The notes: a model not told the origin generated them from the letters alone. A DNA stretch of 37,382 nt from Mediterranea sp. (in: CFB group bacteria) (GCA_031261785.1 JAISIZ010000014.1:1-37382); one strand, 5' to 3'. Positions 26,599-34,564 are shown, counted from the stretch's first letter. Numbers and translations are program-made.

Positions 26599-26778
26599 AT
26601 GAAGTACAGTGAGTTCCACCGGCTCATCAAGGCGAACGGATGGGGCAAATGCAGACAGTCCGGAAGCCACGTGGTCTACGAGAAGAATGGCGTCAAGGCA
26701 ACGGTTCCTGATCATGGCTCGAAAGAAATGCACGAATGGCTAAGACGGAAACCCGAAAAAGACATGTCCCTCAAATAG
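26599..26778 (+). CDS. hicA: HicA-type mRNA interferase toxin (module 1)
   Basis: 59 residues, the normal HicA length, from the ATG at 26599 just after the promoter. It shows the double-stranded-RNA-binding-like HicA pattern: KYSEFHRLIKANGW, then GSHVVYEKNG with the catalytic His, then the beta-strand KATVPDHGSKEM and a basic C-terminus. HicA toxins cleave mRNA and slow growth when the antitoxin is lost. The antitoxin gene follows after 48 bases. Because the toxin comes first, translation control and HicB autoregulation probably balance the pair. Confidence 0.85.
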   Translation: MKYSEFHRLIKANGWGKCRQSGSHVVYEKNGVKATVPDHGSKEMHEWLRRKPEKDMSLK

Positions 26779-26826
26779 GATGTGCGTTCGATAATATATG
26801 GATATATATAAAAAAAAGGAGCGTCT

Positions 26827-27222
26827 ATGAACAAAGTACAAGCGATCATAAGTGGAGGCAAGGACCTTTACGGTATATGGATTAAGGATTCATTGATATA
26901 CAGCGCTGGTGAGACGCTGGAGAAACTGAAGGAAAATCTGCGAGAGGCCATCTCCTTGCATATTGACGCCGGCGGGGAAATCCCTGACGTAATGCGAGGA
27001 GAGTACGAGATAGATTACGTCTTTGAAATTTCCGGCTTGTTGCGCTACTATTCCCAGTTCCTCACGTATTCCGCAATAGGCAGGCTCTGCGACATAAACC
27101 ATAAGCAGCTCTGGAATTATGCCAATGGACACCGGCGGGCGAGTTCCAAAACCGCTGAGAAAATAGCCGCCGGCTTGCATAAGTTCGGAGATGATTTAAG
27201 CCACGTACGAATATCTTTTTAA
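26827..27222 (+). CDS. hicB: HicB-type antitoxin with C-terminal DNA-binding domain (module 1)
   Basis: 131 residues. The N-terminal part (about 1-72) is the degraded RNase-H-like fold of HicB (VQAIISGGKDLYGIWIKD, then LEKLKENLREAISLHID). The C-terminal part (about 80-131) is a helix-turn-helix (IGRLCDINHKQLWNYANGHRRAS) that would bind the promoter. It is preceded by AAAAAAAGGAG, a rare clear Shine-Dalgarno-like site in this window. Its C-terminus matches that of the second HicB (GLHKFGDDLSHVRISF against GIHALARNLSAVSF), so the modules are related but far diverged. Confidence 0.85.
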   Translation: MNKVQAIISGGKDLYGIWIKDSLIYSAGETLEKLKENLREAISLHIDAGGEIPDVMRGEYEIDYVFEISGLLRYYSQFLTYSAIGRLCDINHKQLWNYANGHRRASSKTAEKIAAGLHKFGDDLSHVRISF

Positions 27223-27243
27223 TTACACCCATTCGCGTGTGGT

Positions 27244-27271
27244 AGCCTCGCCAAACTGGCGGGGCTTTTTT
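27244..27271 (+). terminator. Intrinsic terminator of hicAB module 1
   Basis: AGCCTCGCC, loop AAACT, GGCGGGGCT forms a 9-bp stem with one G-U pair, followed by six T. It separates the two hicAB modules. Confidence 0.85.
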
Positions 27272-27295
27272 ATATGTATGACGGGCATGTGTATT

Positions 27296-27400
27296 GTCTG
27301 TGGTGAAAGTCCACTGGGGCGTAATTACCGACGAACCCCAAAGCGACGAGCCGTATGTCCGCAATGCCAGTATAGGTGCGTGGAACGGATAAAAGCTCCC
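27296..27400 (+). other. Structured-RNA-like stretch between the two hicAB modules
   Basis: Two neighbouring hairpins can form: GTGG-TGAAAGT-CCAC at 27300-27314 and TGGGG...CCCCA at 27315-27340. Purine-rich words such as GCGACGAGCCGTATGT follow. An 84-codon open frame crosses it but begins inside the terminator stem and has no protein character. The look is that of domain I of a group II intron remnant, without any reverse transcriptase; this is a weak resemblance from memory. Confidence 0.25.
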
Positions 27401-27427
27401 GTCTCCTACAAATTTTCACCGAATCTC

Positions 27428-27459
27428 TTGCACGCGGGAAACAAATACGTTACCTTTGC
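27428..27459 (+). promoter_or_regulatory. Promoter of the second hicAB module
   Basis: TTGC at 27428-27431, 19 bases, then TACCTTTGC at 27451-27459, an exact -7 match. The hicA start is 52 bases downstream, so this module is transcribed on its own. Confidence 0.65.
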
Positions 27460-27510
27460 GATGTCAATCAGTGAGATAATTTTGAATCGCTAACTAAAAA
27501 TGAATCGTTT

Positions 27511-27675
27511 ATGAAGTATTCGGAATTGTACTGTTTGTTGGAACGCAATGGCTGGGTAAGGGATGAAGGTGGCAGGCACGCCAAGTACACGCACCCAAAT
27601 TCCAAGGCGCTGATTCCAGCGGGAAGACATAAAAGCGAAGAAGTGCCAAAGGGAACTTTGCACAAAATCCTGTAA
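27511..27675 (+). CDS. hicA: HicA-type mRNA interferase toxin (module 2), short gene
   Basis: 54 residues: MKYSELYCLLERNGW, then GGRHAKYTHPNSKALIPAG and EVPKGTLHKIL. This is the complete HicA pattern, with the active-site His in GGRH (GSH in most members) and the common ending GTL-x-x-IL. It begins with the same MKYSE as module 1. The stop codon is four bases before the HicB start, so the two are translationally linked. The Ser-to-Arg change next to the catalytic His is not rare enough to claim inactivity. Confidence 0.85.
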   Translation: MKYSELYCLLERNGWVRDEGGRHAKYTHPNSKALIPAGRHKSEEVPKGTLHKIL

Positions 27676-27679
27676 CATT

Positions 27680-28099
27680 ATGACAACAAGAAAAGTAAAC
27701 GCAATCATTGAGCGCGCTTCCGACGGGGGATATGGAGTGTACTGTCCAGATATAGAGGGCACCGCCCTTTGCGGATATGGGCGCACGGAGGAAGAGGCGA
27801 AGAGTGATTTGTTGGAAGTGCTGGAGATGAATATAGAGCGCTTTCAGGAAATCAACGAACCGCTGCCTGAGGGGCTGAATGGTGGGGATATTGAGTTTGA
27901 GTACAGCTACGACTTTTCAGGCTTTTTCCAATCTTACCCAGTATTCAACGTCTCGGAATTGGCGAAGTATATCGGGATAAACCCTTCCCTGCTCCGCCGT
28001 TACAAGACGGGCGAGAAGTTCGCCTCCAGAGAGCAGAGGAAGAAGATAGAGGAGGGCATACACGCCCTGGCACGCAATCTAAGCGCGGTGAGTTTTTAG
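27680..28099 (+). CDS. hicB: HicB-type antitoxin with C-terminal DNA-binding domain (module 2)
   Basis: 139 residues. The HicB fold is textbook: NAIIERASDGGYGVYCPDIEGTALCGYGRTEEEAKSDLLE across residues 7-46. A linker with an FQSYPVFNVSELAKYIGINPSLLRRYKTGEKFASREQ helix-turn-helix follows at about 85-120. It should neutralise HicA of the same module and repress the promoter at 27428. This copy keeps the consensus GxxVYCPDI-type core better than module 1, where that core is degraded. Confidence 0.92.
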   Translation: MTTRKVNAIIERASDGGYGVYCPDIEGTALCGYGRTEEEAKSDLLEVLEMNIERFQEINEPLPEGLNGGDIEFEYSYDFSGFFQSYPVFNVSELAKYIGINPSLLRRYKTGEKFASREQRKKIEEGIHALARNLSAVSF

Positions 28100-28171
28100 T
28101 TAAGCACCCCAAAAGGCTTGCTCACGATTGACACCGTACGAGCTGCGCTGAGGGGGATTTCCACGGGTTGG

Positions 28172-28312
28172 AAGTCCCTTTCTATTTCGTGGGAAAATGG
28201 GACTTGCTTTTGAAGTCCCCCGAATAGGGACGTACGGACCCGTCAAGTCCCCCGATTTTGCACCGCCGCCTAAAAGAAAAGTCCCTGAACTTCGTTTGAA
28301 ATTCAGGGACTT
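28172..28312. repeat. Cluster of GGGACTT / AAGTCCC inverted words
   Basis: AAGTCCC occurs at 28172, 28213, 28244 and 28279, and its complement GGGACTT at 28199 and 28306, within 141 bases. Several alternative hairpins can form, including GGGACTT with AAGTCCC at 28199-28219. The strongest, at 28279-28312, serves as the tRNA terminator. No gene is seen between hicB and tRNA-Phe. Confidence 0.7.
28279..28312 (-). terminator. Intrinsic terminator downstream of tRNA-Phe
   Basis: A perfect 11-bp stem, AAGTCCCTGAA with TTCAGGGACTT, loop of 12 bases, followed on the minus strand by TTCTTTT. It is 24 bases beyond the 3' end of the tRNA gene. It could also stop transcription coming from hicB. Confidence 0.7.
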
Positions 28313-28336
28313 GCGCTGTCTTGCTTTTCTTCTTTG

Positions 28337-28409
28337 TGGTGCCACCAGGAATCGAACCGGGGACACAAGGATTTTCAGTCCTTTGCTCTACCAACTGAGC
28401 TATGGCACC
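28337..28409 (-). tRNA. tRNA-Phe (anticodon GAA)
   Basis: A 73-base cloverleaf on the minus strand. The acceptor stem is GGTGCCA with TGGCACC; the D arm is GCTC-AGTTGGTA-GAGC; the anticodon arm is AAGGA-CTGAAAA-TCCTT with GAA at 28376-28374; the T arm contains GGTTCGATTCC. The 3' CCA is not encoded and is added after transcription. The 3' end of the tRNA faces the AT-rich hicAB region, the usual side for integrated elements, but no copy of the tRNA end was found there. Confidence 0.97.
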
Positions 28410-28465
28410 TTGCGCTTTTGCGGGTGCAAAGATAGGATAGTTTTTCTATTCTGGGAAATATTCGG

Positions 28466-29629
28466 TTACTTTTTTGAGATTCGGTCGACGATTATGGCGA
28501 TGGCGCCGTCGCCCGTGACGTTGCAGGCGGTGCCGAAGCTGTCCATAGCGATGTAGAGGGCGATCATGAGGGCTTGCATGGACTCGTCGAAGCCGAGCAC
28601 GGACTGCAACACGCCGAGGGAGGCCATGATGGCGCCGCCGGGAACGCCGGGCGCGGCGACCATCGTGATGCCGAGCATGAAGATGAAGCCGCTGAAGAGC
28701 GTGAAATCGTACGGCATGCCGTGCATCATCATCAACGCCAGGGCGCAAGCGACGATCTTCAGCGTGCTGCCCGAGAGGTGGATGGTGGCGCAAAGCGGGA
28801 CGACGAAGCCGGCGATGCGCTCGGAGACCCCGTTCTTGATGGTCTGCGCCAACGTGACGGGGATGGTGGCGGCCGACGACTGCGTGCCGAGCGCGGTGAA
28901 GTAGGCGGGCATCATATTCAGCAACGCCTTGAACGGATTGCGCCGGGCGATGACGCCCGCCACCGTGTATTGCAGCAGGAGGACGAAGATGTGCACGCCG
29001 AAGATGACGAGGATGATGCTGATGAATACGCGCAGGATGGGGTAGACCTGTCCCGAGTGGGCCATGCCGAGGAAGATGCCGAAGATGTAAATAGGCAGCA
29101 ACGGGATGATGGCCTTGGCGATGAGGGCGGTGATGATGTCGCGGAAGTCGTGCGCCACGTCTTTCAACGTCGTGCCTTGCAGATGGGCCAGTCCCAGGCC
29201 GAGGACGAAGGCGAGCACGAGCGCCGTCATGACGTTCATCAGCGGCGGGACGCTCACGGTGAAGTAGGGGAGGGCGTCGCCCTGTCCGGCGGCGGTGTCG
29301 GCGCCGAGGGTGGTGTGCTCGATGAGCGACGGGAAGAGCGCCTCGCCCGTGAAATAGGAGATGTAGCCCGAGAGGATGGTGGCGGTGTAGGCGATGGCTA
29401 CCGTGGTGAGCAGCAGGCGTCCGGCCTTGTTGCCGATGTCGGCGATGGCCACGGTGACCAACCCGAGTATGATGAGCGGGATGGAGAAGTTGAGCAGCTC
29501 GCTGAAGAGCGAGTTGAACGTGGCGAACACGCGCACCACCGCCAGCGGCAGATAGTTGCCCGCCAGTATGCCCAGCGCGATGGCGATGATGACGCGCGCC
29601 AGCAGTCCGATACGTAGTCTCTTCTTCAT
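28466..29629 (-). CDS. Sodium:dicarboxylate symporter family transporter
   Basis: 387 residues from the ATG at 29629 (six more residues are possible from 29647). About eight membrane segments and two re-entrant loops are expected for the DAACS/SDF family. The family pattern is seen in GTQSSAATIPVTLAQ and in the HP2/TM8 region GFVVPLCATIHLSGSTLKIV, then APGVPGGAIMASLGVL. It should import glutamate, aspartate or C4-dicarboxylates with Na+ or H+ across the inner membrane; the exact substrate cannot be read. Its ATG overlaps the thiL stop as ATGA, which favours this start and coupled translation. Confidence 0.88.
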   Translation of the reverse strand: MKKRLRIGLLARVIIAIALGILAGNYLPLAVVRVFATFNSLFSELLNFSIPLIILGLVTVAIADIGNKAGRLLLTTVAIAYTATILSGYISYFTGEALFPSLIEHTTLGADTAAGQGDALPYFTVSVPPLMNVMTALVLAFVLGLGLAHLQGTTLKDVAHDFRDIITALIAKAIIPLLPIYIFGIFLGMAHSGQVYPILRVFISIILVIFGVHIFVLLLQYTVAGVIARRNPFKALLNMMPAYFTALGTQSSAATIPVTLAQTIKNGVSERIAGFVVPLCATIHLSGSTLKIVACALALMMMHGMPYDFTLFSGFIFMLGITMVAAPGVPGGAIMASLGVLQSVLGFDESMQALMIALYIAMDSFGTACNVTGDGAIAIIVDRISKK

Positions 29630-30666
29630 TCGCTCAACGGGTTCCATCCTTGGGCTTTCAGCTCGAACTCCTGTCCGTCGCGGGTGATAAGCGCGAGGCC
29701 CAGCTCGGGCTTGGTGATGTAGCCGATGACACGTATGCCTTCCATCTCGGCGATGGTCTCGTGGTCGGCGATGGGCACGGTGAACAGCAGCTCGTAGTCC
29801 TCGCCGCCGTTCAGGGCGCAGGTGGTGAGGTTCATATTGAACTCCTCGGCCATGACGGCCGTCTGGTAGTCGATGGGGATCTCCTTCTCGTACACCCGGC
29901 AGCCGGCGCGGCTCTGCTTGCAGATGTGCATCAGCTCCGAGGAGAGGCCGTCGGAGATGTCCATCATGGCGGTGGGGCGTATGCCGGCGGTGGCGAGCTT
30001 CTCGATGATGTCGCGCCGTGCCTCGGGCCTGAGCTGCCGTTCGAGCAGATACTCCTTACCGGCGAAGTCGGGCTGTACGTCCTTCTCGCCCTTGAGCACC
30101 ACCTTCTCGCGTTCGAGCAGTTGCAGTCCCATGTAGGCCGCTCCGAGGTCGCCGCTCACGCAGACGAGGTCGTTCTCCTTGGCTCCGTCGCGGTAGACGA
30201 TGTCGTCCTTCTCCGCCTCGCCGACGCAGGTGATGCTGATGGCCAGGCCGGTGAGCGATGGCGTGGTGTCGCCGCCCACGATGTCGACGCCGTACGTCCG
30301 GCACGCCAGGCGTATGCCGCCGTATAGTTCGTCCATGTCCTCCACGCTGAAACGTTTGGAGAGGGCGATGGAGACGGTGATTTGCCGCGGCGTGCCGTTC
30401 ATGGCGTAGATATCGGAGAAGTTGACGACGGCCGCCTTGTATCCCAGATGTTTCAGCGGGGTGTAGGTGAGGTCGAAGTGTATGCCCTCCATCAGCAGGT
30501 CGGTGGTGACGAGCACTTGCCGCCCCGCGGGATATTCCAGCACGGCGGCGTCGTCGCCCACTCCGCGCTTAGTGGATGGAGCGCGAAGCTCGATGCCCTC
30601 GGTGAGGTGGTCGATGAGGCCAAACTCGCCGAGGGTCGAGATCTCGGTTCTTATTTTGTCGGTCAT
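29626..30666 (-). CDS. thiL: Thiamine-monophosphate kinase
   Basis: 346 residues from Met at 30666 (MTDKIRTEISTLGEFGLIDHL). ThiL/PurM-type ATP-grasp-like motifs are clear: GVGDDAAVLEY, TTDLLMEGIHFDLTY, AVVNFSDIYAMNGTPR, DIVGGDTTPS and MDISDGLSSEL. It phosphorylates thiamine monophosphate to thiamine diphosphate, the active cofactor. It lies 36 bases after punA and overlaps the transporter gene by four bases, within an apparent five-gene transcript that begins with sppA. The four extra codons up to 30678 are unlikely to be used. Confidence 0.95.
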   Translation of the reverse strand: MTDKIRTEISTLGEFGLIDHLTEGIELRAPSTKRGVGDDAAVLEYPAGRQVLVTTDLLMEGIHFDLTYTPLKHLGYKAAVVNFSDIYAMNGTPRQITVSIALSKRFSVEDMDELYGGIRLACRTYGVDIVGGDTTPSLTGLAISITCVGEAEKDDIVYRDGAKENDLVCVSGDLGAAYMGLQLLEREKVVLKGEKDVQPDFAGKEYLLERQLRPEARRDIIEKLATAGIRPTAMMDISDGLSSELMHICKQSRAGCRVYEKEIPIDYQTAVMAEEFNMNLTTCALNGGEDYELLFTVPIADHETIAEMEGIRVIGYITKPELGLALITRDGQEFELKAQGWNPLSE

Positions 30667-30702
30667 ATTATATATCATGTATATCGTTTCGGTGCCGCTC
30701 GG

Positions 30703-31512
30703 TCAGAACCGGTTGATGAGTTCGCGCATGATTTCCGTCATTTTGGGCTGTGCGGCGTCGGCGGCTTTCTGCACGTCCTCGTGGGTGATTTCCACGATCT
30801 TGCCCTCCACGCCGAGGTCGGTGACGACCGATATGCCGAACACGCGGATGCCACAATGATTGGCCACGATCACCTCGGGGACGGTCGACATGCCCACGGC
30901 GTCGGCGCCGAAGATGCGGAACAGTTTATACTCCGCCGGTGTCTCGAACGTCGGTCCTTGCGTGCCGAGGTAGACGCCGTGTTGCACCTTGATGCCCTTC
31001 TCGCGGGCTATCTCGTCGGCGTGGCGGATCAGCTCGCGGTCGTACGCCTCGCTCATGTCGGGGAAGCGCGGGCCGTATTCGACATTCTTGCCGTGCAGCG
31101 GATGCTCGGGGAAGTAGTTGATGTGGTCGGTGATGATCATCAGGTCGCCGATGTCGAACGTGGGATTGGTGGCGCCGCTGGCGTTGGAGACGAAGAGCGT
31201 CTTGATGCCCAGCTCGCGCATCACGCGTACGGGGAAGGTCACCTCCTTCATGGAGTATCCCTCGTAGAAGTGGAAGCGGCCTTGCATGGCCATGATGTCG
31301 CGCTGGCCCAGCTTGCCGAAGATGAGCTTTCCGCTGTGTCCCTCTACGGTCGAGAGGGGGAAATTGGGTATGTCGGCGTACGCTATCTCGTACTTCTCGG
31401 TGATCTCGTTGGCCAGGCTACCCAGTCCGGTGCCAAGTATGATGGCCGTCTCGGGACTGGTATGCATCTTTCCCTTGAGGAAGGTTGCTGTCTCTTTTAT
31501 TTTCTCTAACAT
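30703..31512 (-). CDS. punA: Purine nucleoside phosphorylase
   Basis: 269 residues, the size of the trimeric class. Motifs of the PNP/MTAP family are in order: AIILGTGLGSLA near residue 23, VEGHSGKLIFG near 56, LFVSNASGATNP near 110 and GPTFETPAEYKLFRIFGADAVGMSTVPEVI near 187-216, with GISVVTDLG after that. It splits guanosine and inosine with phosphate for purine salvage. Its first 95 bases lie inside the 3' end of lpxK in another frame, so start and family N-terminus (MLEKIKETATFLKGKM) had to be checked; both fit. Confidence 0.94.
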   Translation of the reverse strand: MLEKIKETATFLKGKMHTSPETAIILGTGLGSLANEITEKYEIAYADIPNFPLSTVEGHSGKLIFGKLGQRDIMAMQGRFHFYEGYSMKEVTFPVRVMRELGIKTLFVSNASGATNPTFDIGDLMIITDHINYFPEHPLHGKNVEYGPRFPDMSEAYDRELIRHADEIAREKGIKVQHGVYLGTQGPTFETPAEYKLFRIFGADAVGMSTVPEVIVANHCGIRVFGISVVTDLGVEGKIVEITHEDVQKAADAAQPKMTEIMRELINRF

Positions 31513-32575
31513 AGTCTATTATTTGTTTGTTAAATGTCGTTTCTTGATCGCGCAGAATCTCCACTTCGATGGGGATGGCGTAGATGAATGGGCGCAACGC
31601 GGGGTCGAGGTCGGGATTCGTCGCCAGCCTCGCGGCGTCCTTCTCGGTGGTGACGATGAGGCGTCGTCCGGGCGGCAGCGTGTCGAAGCGTTGCCTGACG
31701 AGTGCCAGGTCGTGCCGTCCGAAGGCGTGATGGTCGCCGAACGCGAGCGATTCCACCCGCTTGGCCTCCCGGCGTATCTTCTCCAGCAGGTCGGCGGGCG
31801 ACGCGATGCCTGTCACGAGCAGGACGTCGGCTTGCTCCAGCGTGCCGGTTTCCCGTGCGTCGGTCTCGGCGGGAAACACGGGTCGCGGCTCTCCGTAGCG
31901 CACGCGTGAGAAGTAGAGCCGTTGGTAGGGACACGGGTCGAGGCGCTTGGCGATGATGTTGAAGTCGATGGGTTTCAGCGTGTCGGGGCATTTGCTGACG
32001 ACGATGATCTGTGCCCGTTCCTTGCCGTTCGCCGATTCGCGCAGCCGCCCCACGGGGAGTATCTTGTCGTCGCGGAAGAGGCGGTGGTAGTCGGTGAGCA
32101 GGATGTTCAGCCCCGCCTTGATGCGTCGGTGCTGGAAGGCGTCGTCGAGGAGGACGACCTCGACGCGTCGGTCCCCGTCGAGCTTCATCAGCCGTCGCAG
32201 GCCACGGCGTCGGTCTTCGTCGACGGCGATCGTGATGTCGTCGAACTTCCGGAGCATCTGGAACGGCTCGTCGCCAATCTCCTCGACGCGGCTTTGTGGC
32301 GTGGCCAGCACGTATCCGCTGGTGCGCCGTTTGTATCCGCGACTGAGCACGGCGGTCCGGTAGTCCGTTCGCAGCAGCCGTATCAGGTATTCCGTGTGCG
32401 GGGTTTTTCCCGTTCCGCCCACGGCGAGGTTCCCGACGCAGATGGTGGGCACGCCAAAGCTCTCCGACCGGAGCGCGCCCCGGTCGAAGAGCCTGTTGCG
32501 TACGGCCGTCACTGCCCCGTATATCCACGCGAGCGGCGCGAGCCAGTGATGCAGTCTGAAGGTTGGCGTGTCCAT
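31418..32575 (-). CDS. lpxK: Tetraacyldisaccharide 4'-kinase (lipid A synthesis)
   Basis: 385 residues. The P-loop is NLAVGGTGKTPHTEYLI near residues 49-65, LSRGYKRRTSGY follows, and the DDAFQHRRIKAGLNILLTDY box is near 144-163, all characteristic of LpxK. It phosphorylates the 4' position of the lipid A disaccharide at the inner membrane. The C-terminal ~31 residues (after IIDYVRENKR) are polar, rich in His, Asp and Gly, and encoded in the region that overlaps punA. That tail may be an extension forced by the overlap and not a folded part. Confidence 0.94.
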   Translation of the reverse strand: MDTPTFRLHHWLAPLAWIYGAVTAVRNRLFDRGALRSESFGVPTICVGNLAVGGTGKTPHTEYLIRLLRTDYRTAVLSRGYKRRTSGYVLATPQSRVEEIGDEPFQMLRKFDDITIAVDEDRRRGLRRLMKLDGDRRVEVVLLDDAFQHRRIKAGLNILLTDYHRLFRDDKILPVGRLRESANGKERAQIIVVSKCPDTLKPIDFNIIAKRLDPCPYQRLYFSRVRYGEPRPVFPAETDARETGTLEQADVLLVTGIASPADLLEKIRREAKRVESLAFGDHHAFGRHDLALVRQRFDTLPPGRRLIVTTEKDAARLATNPDLDPALRPFIYAIPIEVEILRDQETTFNKQIIDYVRENKRDSNLPQGKDAYQSRDGHHTWHRTG

Positions 32576-32588
32576 GCCGCGGCGGACT

Positions 32589-34382
32589 TTACTTGATGTT
32601 CAGCTCGAACGGCATGCGTGCCTGTATCTTGTCCTGGTGTTGCAGGTTGTTGAGGAAGCTGATGGGCCGGTAAAATTCTCCCAGCTGGCTCTTTAGCAAG
32701 CCGGCCTGTATGTCGTTGTTGGGCAGGCTTCCCGAGAACATCGCCTCGAACATTCCCTGCTGCGCGGGGTAGGGAGCCAGCGAGTAGGTGTCGAGGCCCG
32801 CTTTCGAGGCGGCGATGGCGATGGCGTCGTCGATTCCTCCGAGCACGTCGACCAGTCCGATCTTCACGGCTTCCTCACCGGTCCATACGCGTCCTTCGGC
32901 AATCTTTTCGATCTCCTCCGGCGTGGTTCCCCGTCCGTCGGCGCAGCGTCCCACGAAGTTACGGTATCCTTCGTTTATCGCCATCTGCATCAGCGCTTGC
33001 TCGTCGCTGTCCATGGGGCGCATCAGCTCGCCGCCAAAGTCCGCGTGTTTGTTGGTGGTCACCACGTCACGCTTCAGCCCGATCTTGTCGGTCAGTTCCT
33101 TGATGTTGGGGATGTATCCGAAGATGCCGATCGATCCGGTGAGCGTGGTGGGCTCGGCCACGATGGTGTCGGCCTCGCACGAGATGTAGTATCCGCCCGA
33201 CGCGGCGTAGTCGCCCATGGAGACGATGACGGGTTTCTTCGCCTTCAGCTCTTTCACGGCGTGCCAGATCTGCTCGGAGGCGTACGCGCTTCCGCCCGGC
33301 GAGTTGACGCGGAGCACCACGGCTTTCACGTCGTCGTCGTTCTGTAGTTTCTTGAGGTCCTTGGCTACGTCGTCGCCTATGATCAGCTCGCTGTCCATCA
33401 TGTTCATCGCGGTTGGCTGGTCGACGATGGTTCCCGAGGCGTAGTACACGGCGACGATGGTCCCGCTCTTGTCCTTGGGTACGTTTCGCTTCACGTTCAC
33501 CATCTGCTTGAGCGAGAGCACGCGCAGGATGTCATCCTCGCCTATACCCATCTGGCGGCGGATATAGTCTTTTACATTGTTCTTATAGATAAGCGTGTCG
33601 GCCAGTCCGCTCTTCACGCTCTCCTCGGCGGGGTAGAACATCAACATGCGGTCGGCGAAGGCGTTGAGCGAATCGACGGAAAGCTTCCTCGAATCGGACA
33701 CGCCTTGCAACATTTGTCCCCAGACGGAGCCTATGTAGGAGGTTATCTGCTCGCGGTTGGCCGCGCTCATCTCTGTGGCGATGAACGGCTCCACGGCCGA
33801 CTTGTAGGTGCCCACCTTGAACACTTGCATCTCGATGCCGAGCTTGGCGAGCATGTCTTTGTAGAATAGTGGGGCGGAGGCCAGTCCTCTCCATTCGATG
33901 CTTCCTTTGGGGTTGAGCAGCACCTTGTCGGCAACGCTCGAGAGATAGTACAATCCCTGCGTGTAGTTGTCGCCGTAGGCGATGATGAACTTACCGCTCT
34001 CCTTGAAGTTGGCCAGCGCGTTGCGGATAGCCTGCAGCGAGGCCGGCGCGGCCTCGAGCATATTGGCTTGGATATAGATACCTTTTATCTTCTCGTTCTC
34101 TTTTGCCTTTTGTATCGAGGCCAGGATGTCGTTCAGGCCGTACGTCTCGGCGGTGCTTCCCGTAAGCATGCCCGAGAGGGAGCCGAGGGGGGTCTCCTGC
34201 ACGCGTTCGAGCAGCGTGCCGTTCAGTTCAAGTTTCATCACGGAATTGTCTTTCACCACGGTTTCCGTTTGCGAGGCGGACATCATACCGGCCAGCGAAA
34301 CGATGCCGATGATAAACAATACGATACCCGACAGCACGATACCAACGATAGTCGCGAGGGTAAATTTCAGGAAATCTTTCAT
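32589..34382 (-). CDS. sppA: Signal peptide peptidase SppA, 67-kDa type
   Basis: 597 residues with an N-terminal membrane anchor (about 6-34) and two S49 peptidase domains, the layout of the long SppA. The general-base Lys is in VGTYKSAVEPF near residue 194. The nucleophile Ser is in GDYAASGGYYISCEADTIVAEP near 395, followed by TLTGSIGIFG. It degrades cleaved signal peptides in the inner membrane with its active site on the periplasmic side. It is the first gene of the run sppA-lpxK-punA-thiL, 13 bases before lpxK; the order is familiar from other Bacteroidales. Confidence 0.93.
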   Translation of the reverse strand: MKDFLKFTLATIVGIVLSGIVLFIIGIVSLAGMMSASQTETVVKDNSVMKLELNGTLLERVQETPLGSLSGMLTGSTAETYGLNDILASIQKAKENEKIKGIYIQANMLEAAPASLQAIRNALANFKESGKFIIAYGDNYTQGLYYLSSVADKVLLNPKGSIEWRGLASAPLFYKDMLAKLGIEMQVFKVGTYKSAVEPFIATEMSAANREQITSYIGSVWGQMLQGVSDSRKLSVDSLNAFADRMLMFYPAEESVKSGLADTLIYKNNVKDYIRRQMGIGEDDILRVLSLKQMVNVKRNVPKDKSGTIVAVYYASGTIVDQPTAMNMMDSELIIGDDVAKDLKKLQNDDDVKAVVLRVNSPGGSAYASEQIWHAVKELKAKKPVIVSMGDYAASGGYYISCEADTIVAEPTTLTGSIGIFGYIPNIKELTDKIGLKRDVVTTNKHADFGGELMRPMDSDEQALMQMAINEGYRNFVGRCADGRGTTPEEIEKIAEGRVWTGEEAVKIGLVDVLGGIDDAIAIAASKAGLDTYSLAPYPAQQGMFEAMFSGSLPNNDIQAGLLKSQLGEFYRPISFLNNLQHQDKIQARMPFELNIK

Positions 34383-34425
34383 ATCAATAAATAGGTTTTA
34401 AGGGGTTAATAGTCCAATAAGCGGA

Positions 34426-34433
34426 CAAAGATA
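34426..34433 (-). promoter_or_regulatory. -7 element of sppA operon promoter
   Basis: On the minus strand TATCTTTG matches TAnnTTTG and lies 43 bases before the sppA ATG. The -33 box is poor. Confidence 0.45.
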
Positions 34434-34564
34434 TGAATTTCGGCACAGATAACGCGGGTTCATACCGATTATTTTTATGAAGTCAGCCTTTCCCCTCGCG
34501 CATATCACGGCGATTTTCTCGCGTTTCCGTTAGTCTTGCCGTGGGGAGGTATTCCCAATCGTCG

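Noticed and set aside
24859..26733. A 624-codon open frame antisense to the acyl-CoA ligase gene
   Set aside because: It is a shadow of a GC-rich gene with clear AMP-ligase motifs; its product is His/Val-rich without domains.
27239..27493. An 84-codon frame between the hicAB modules with CxxC-like pairs
   Set aside because: It begins inside the terminator stem of module 1, has no promoter and runs through the second module's promoter.
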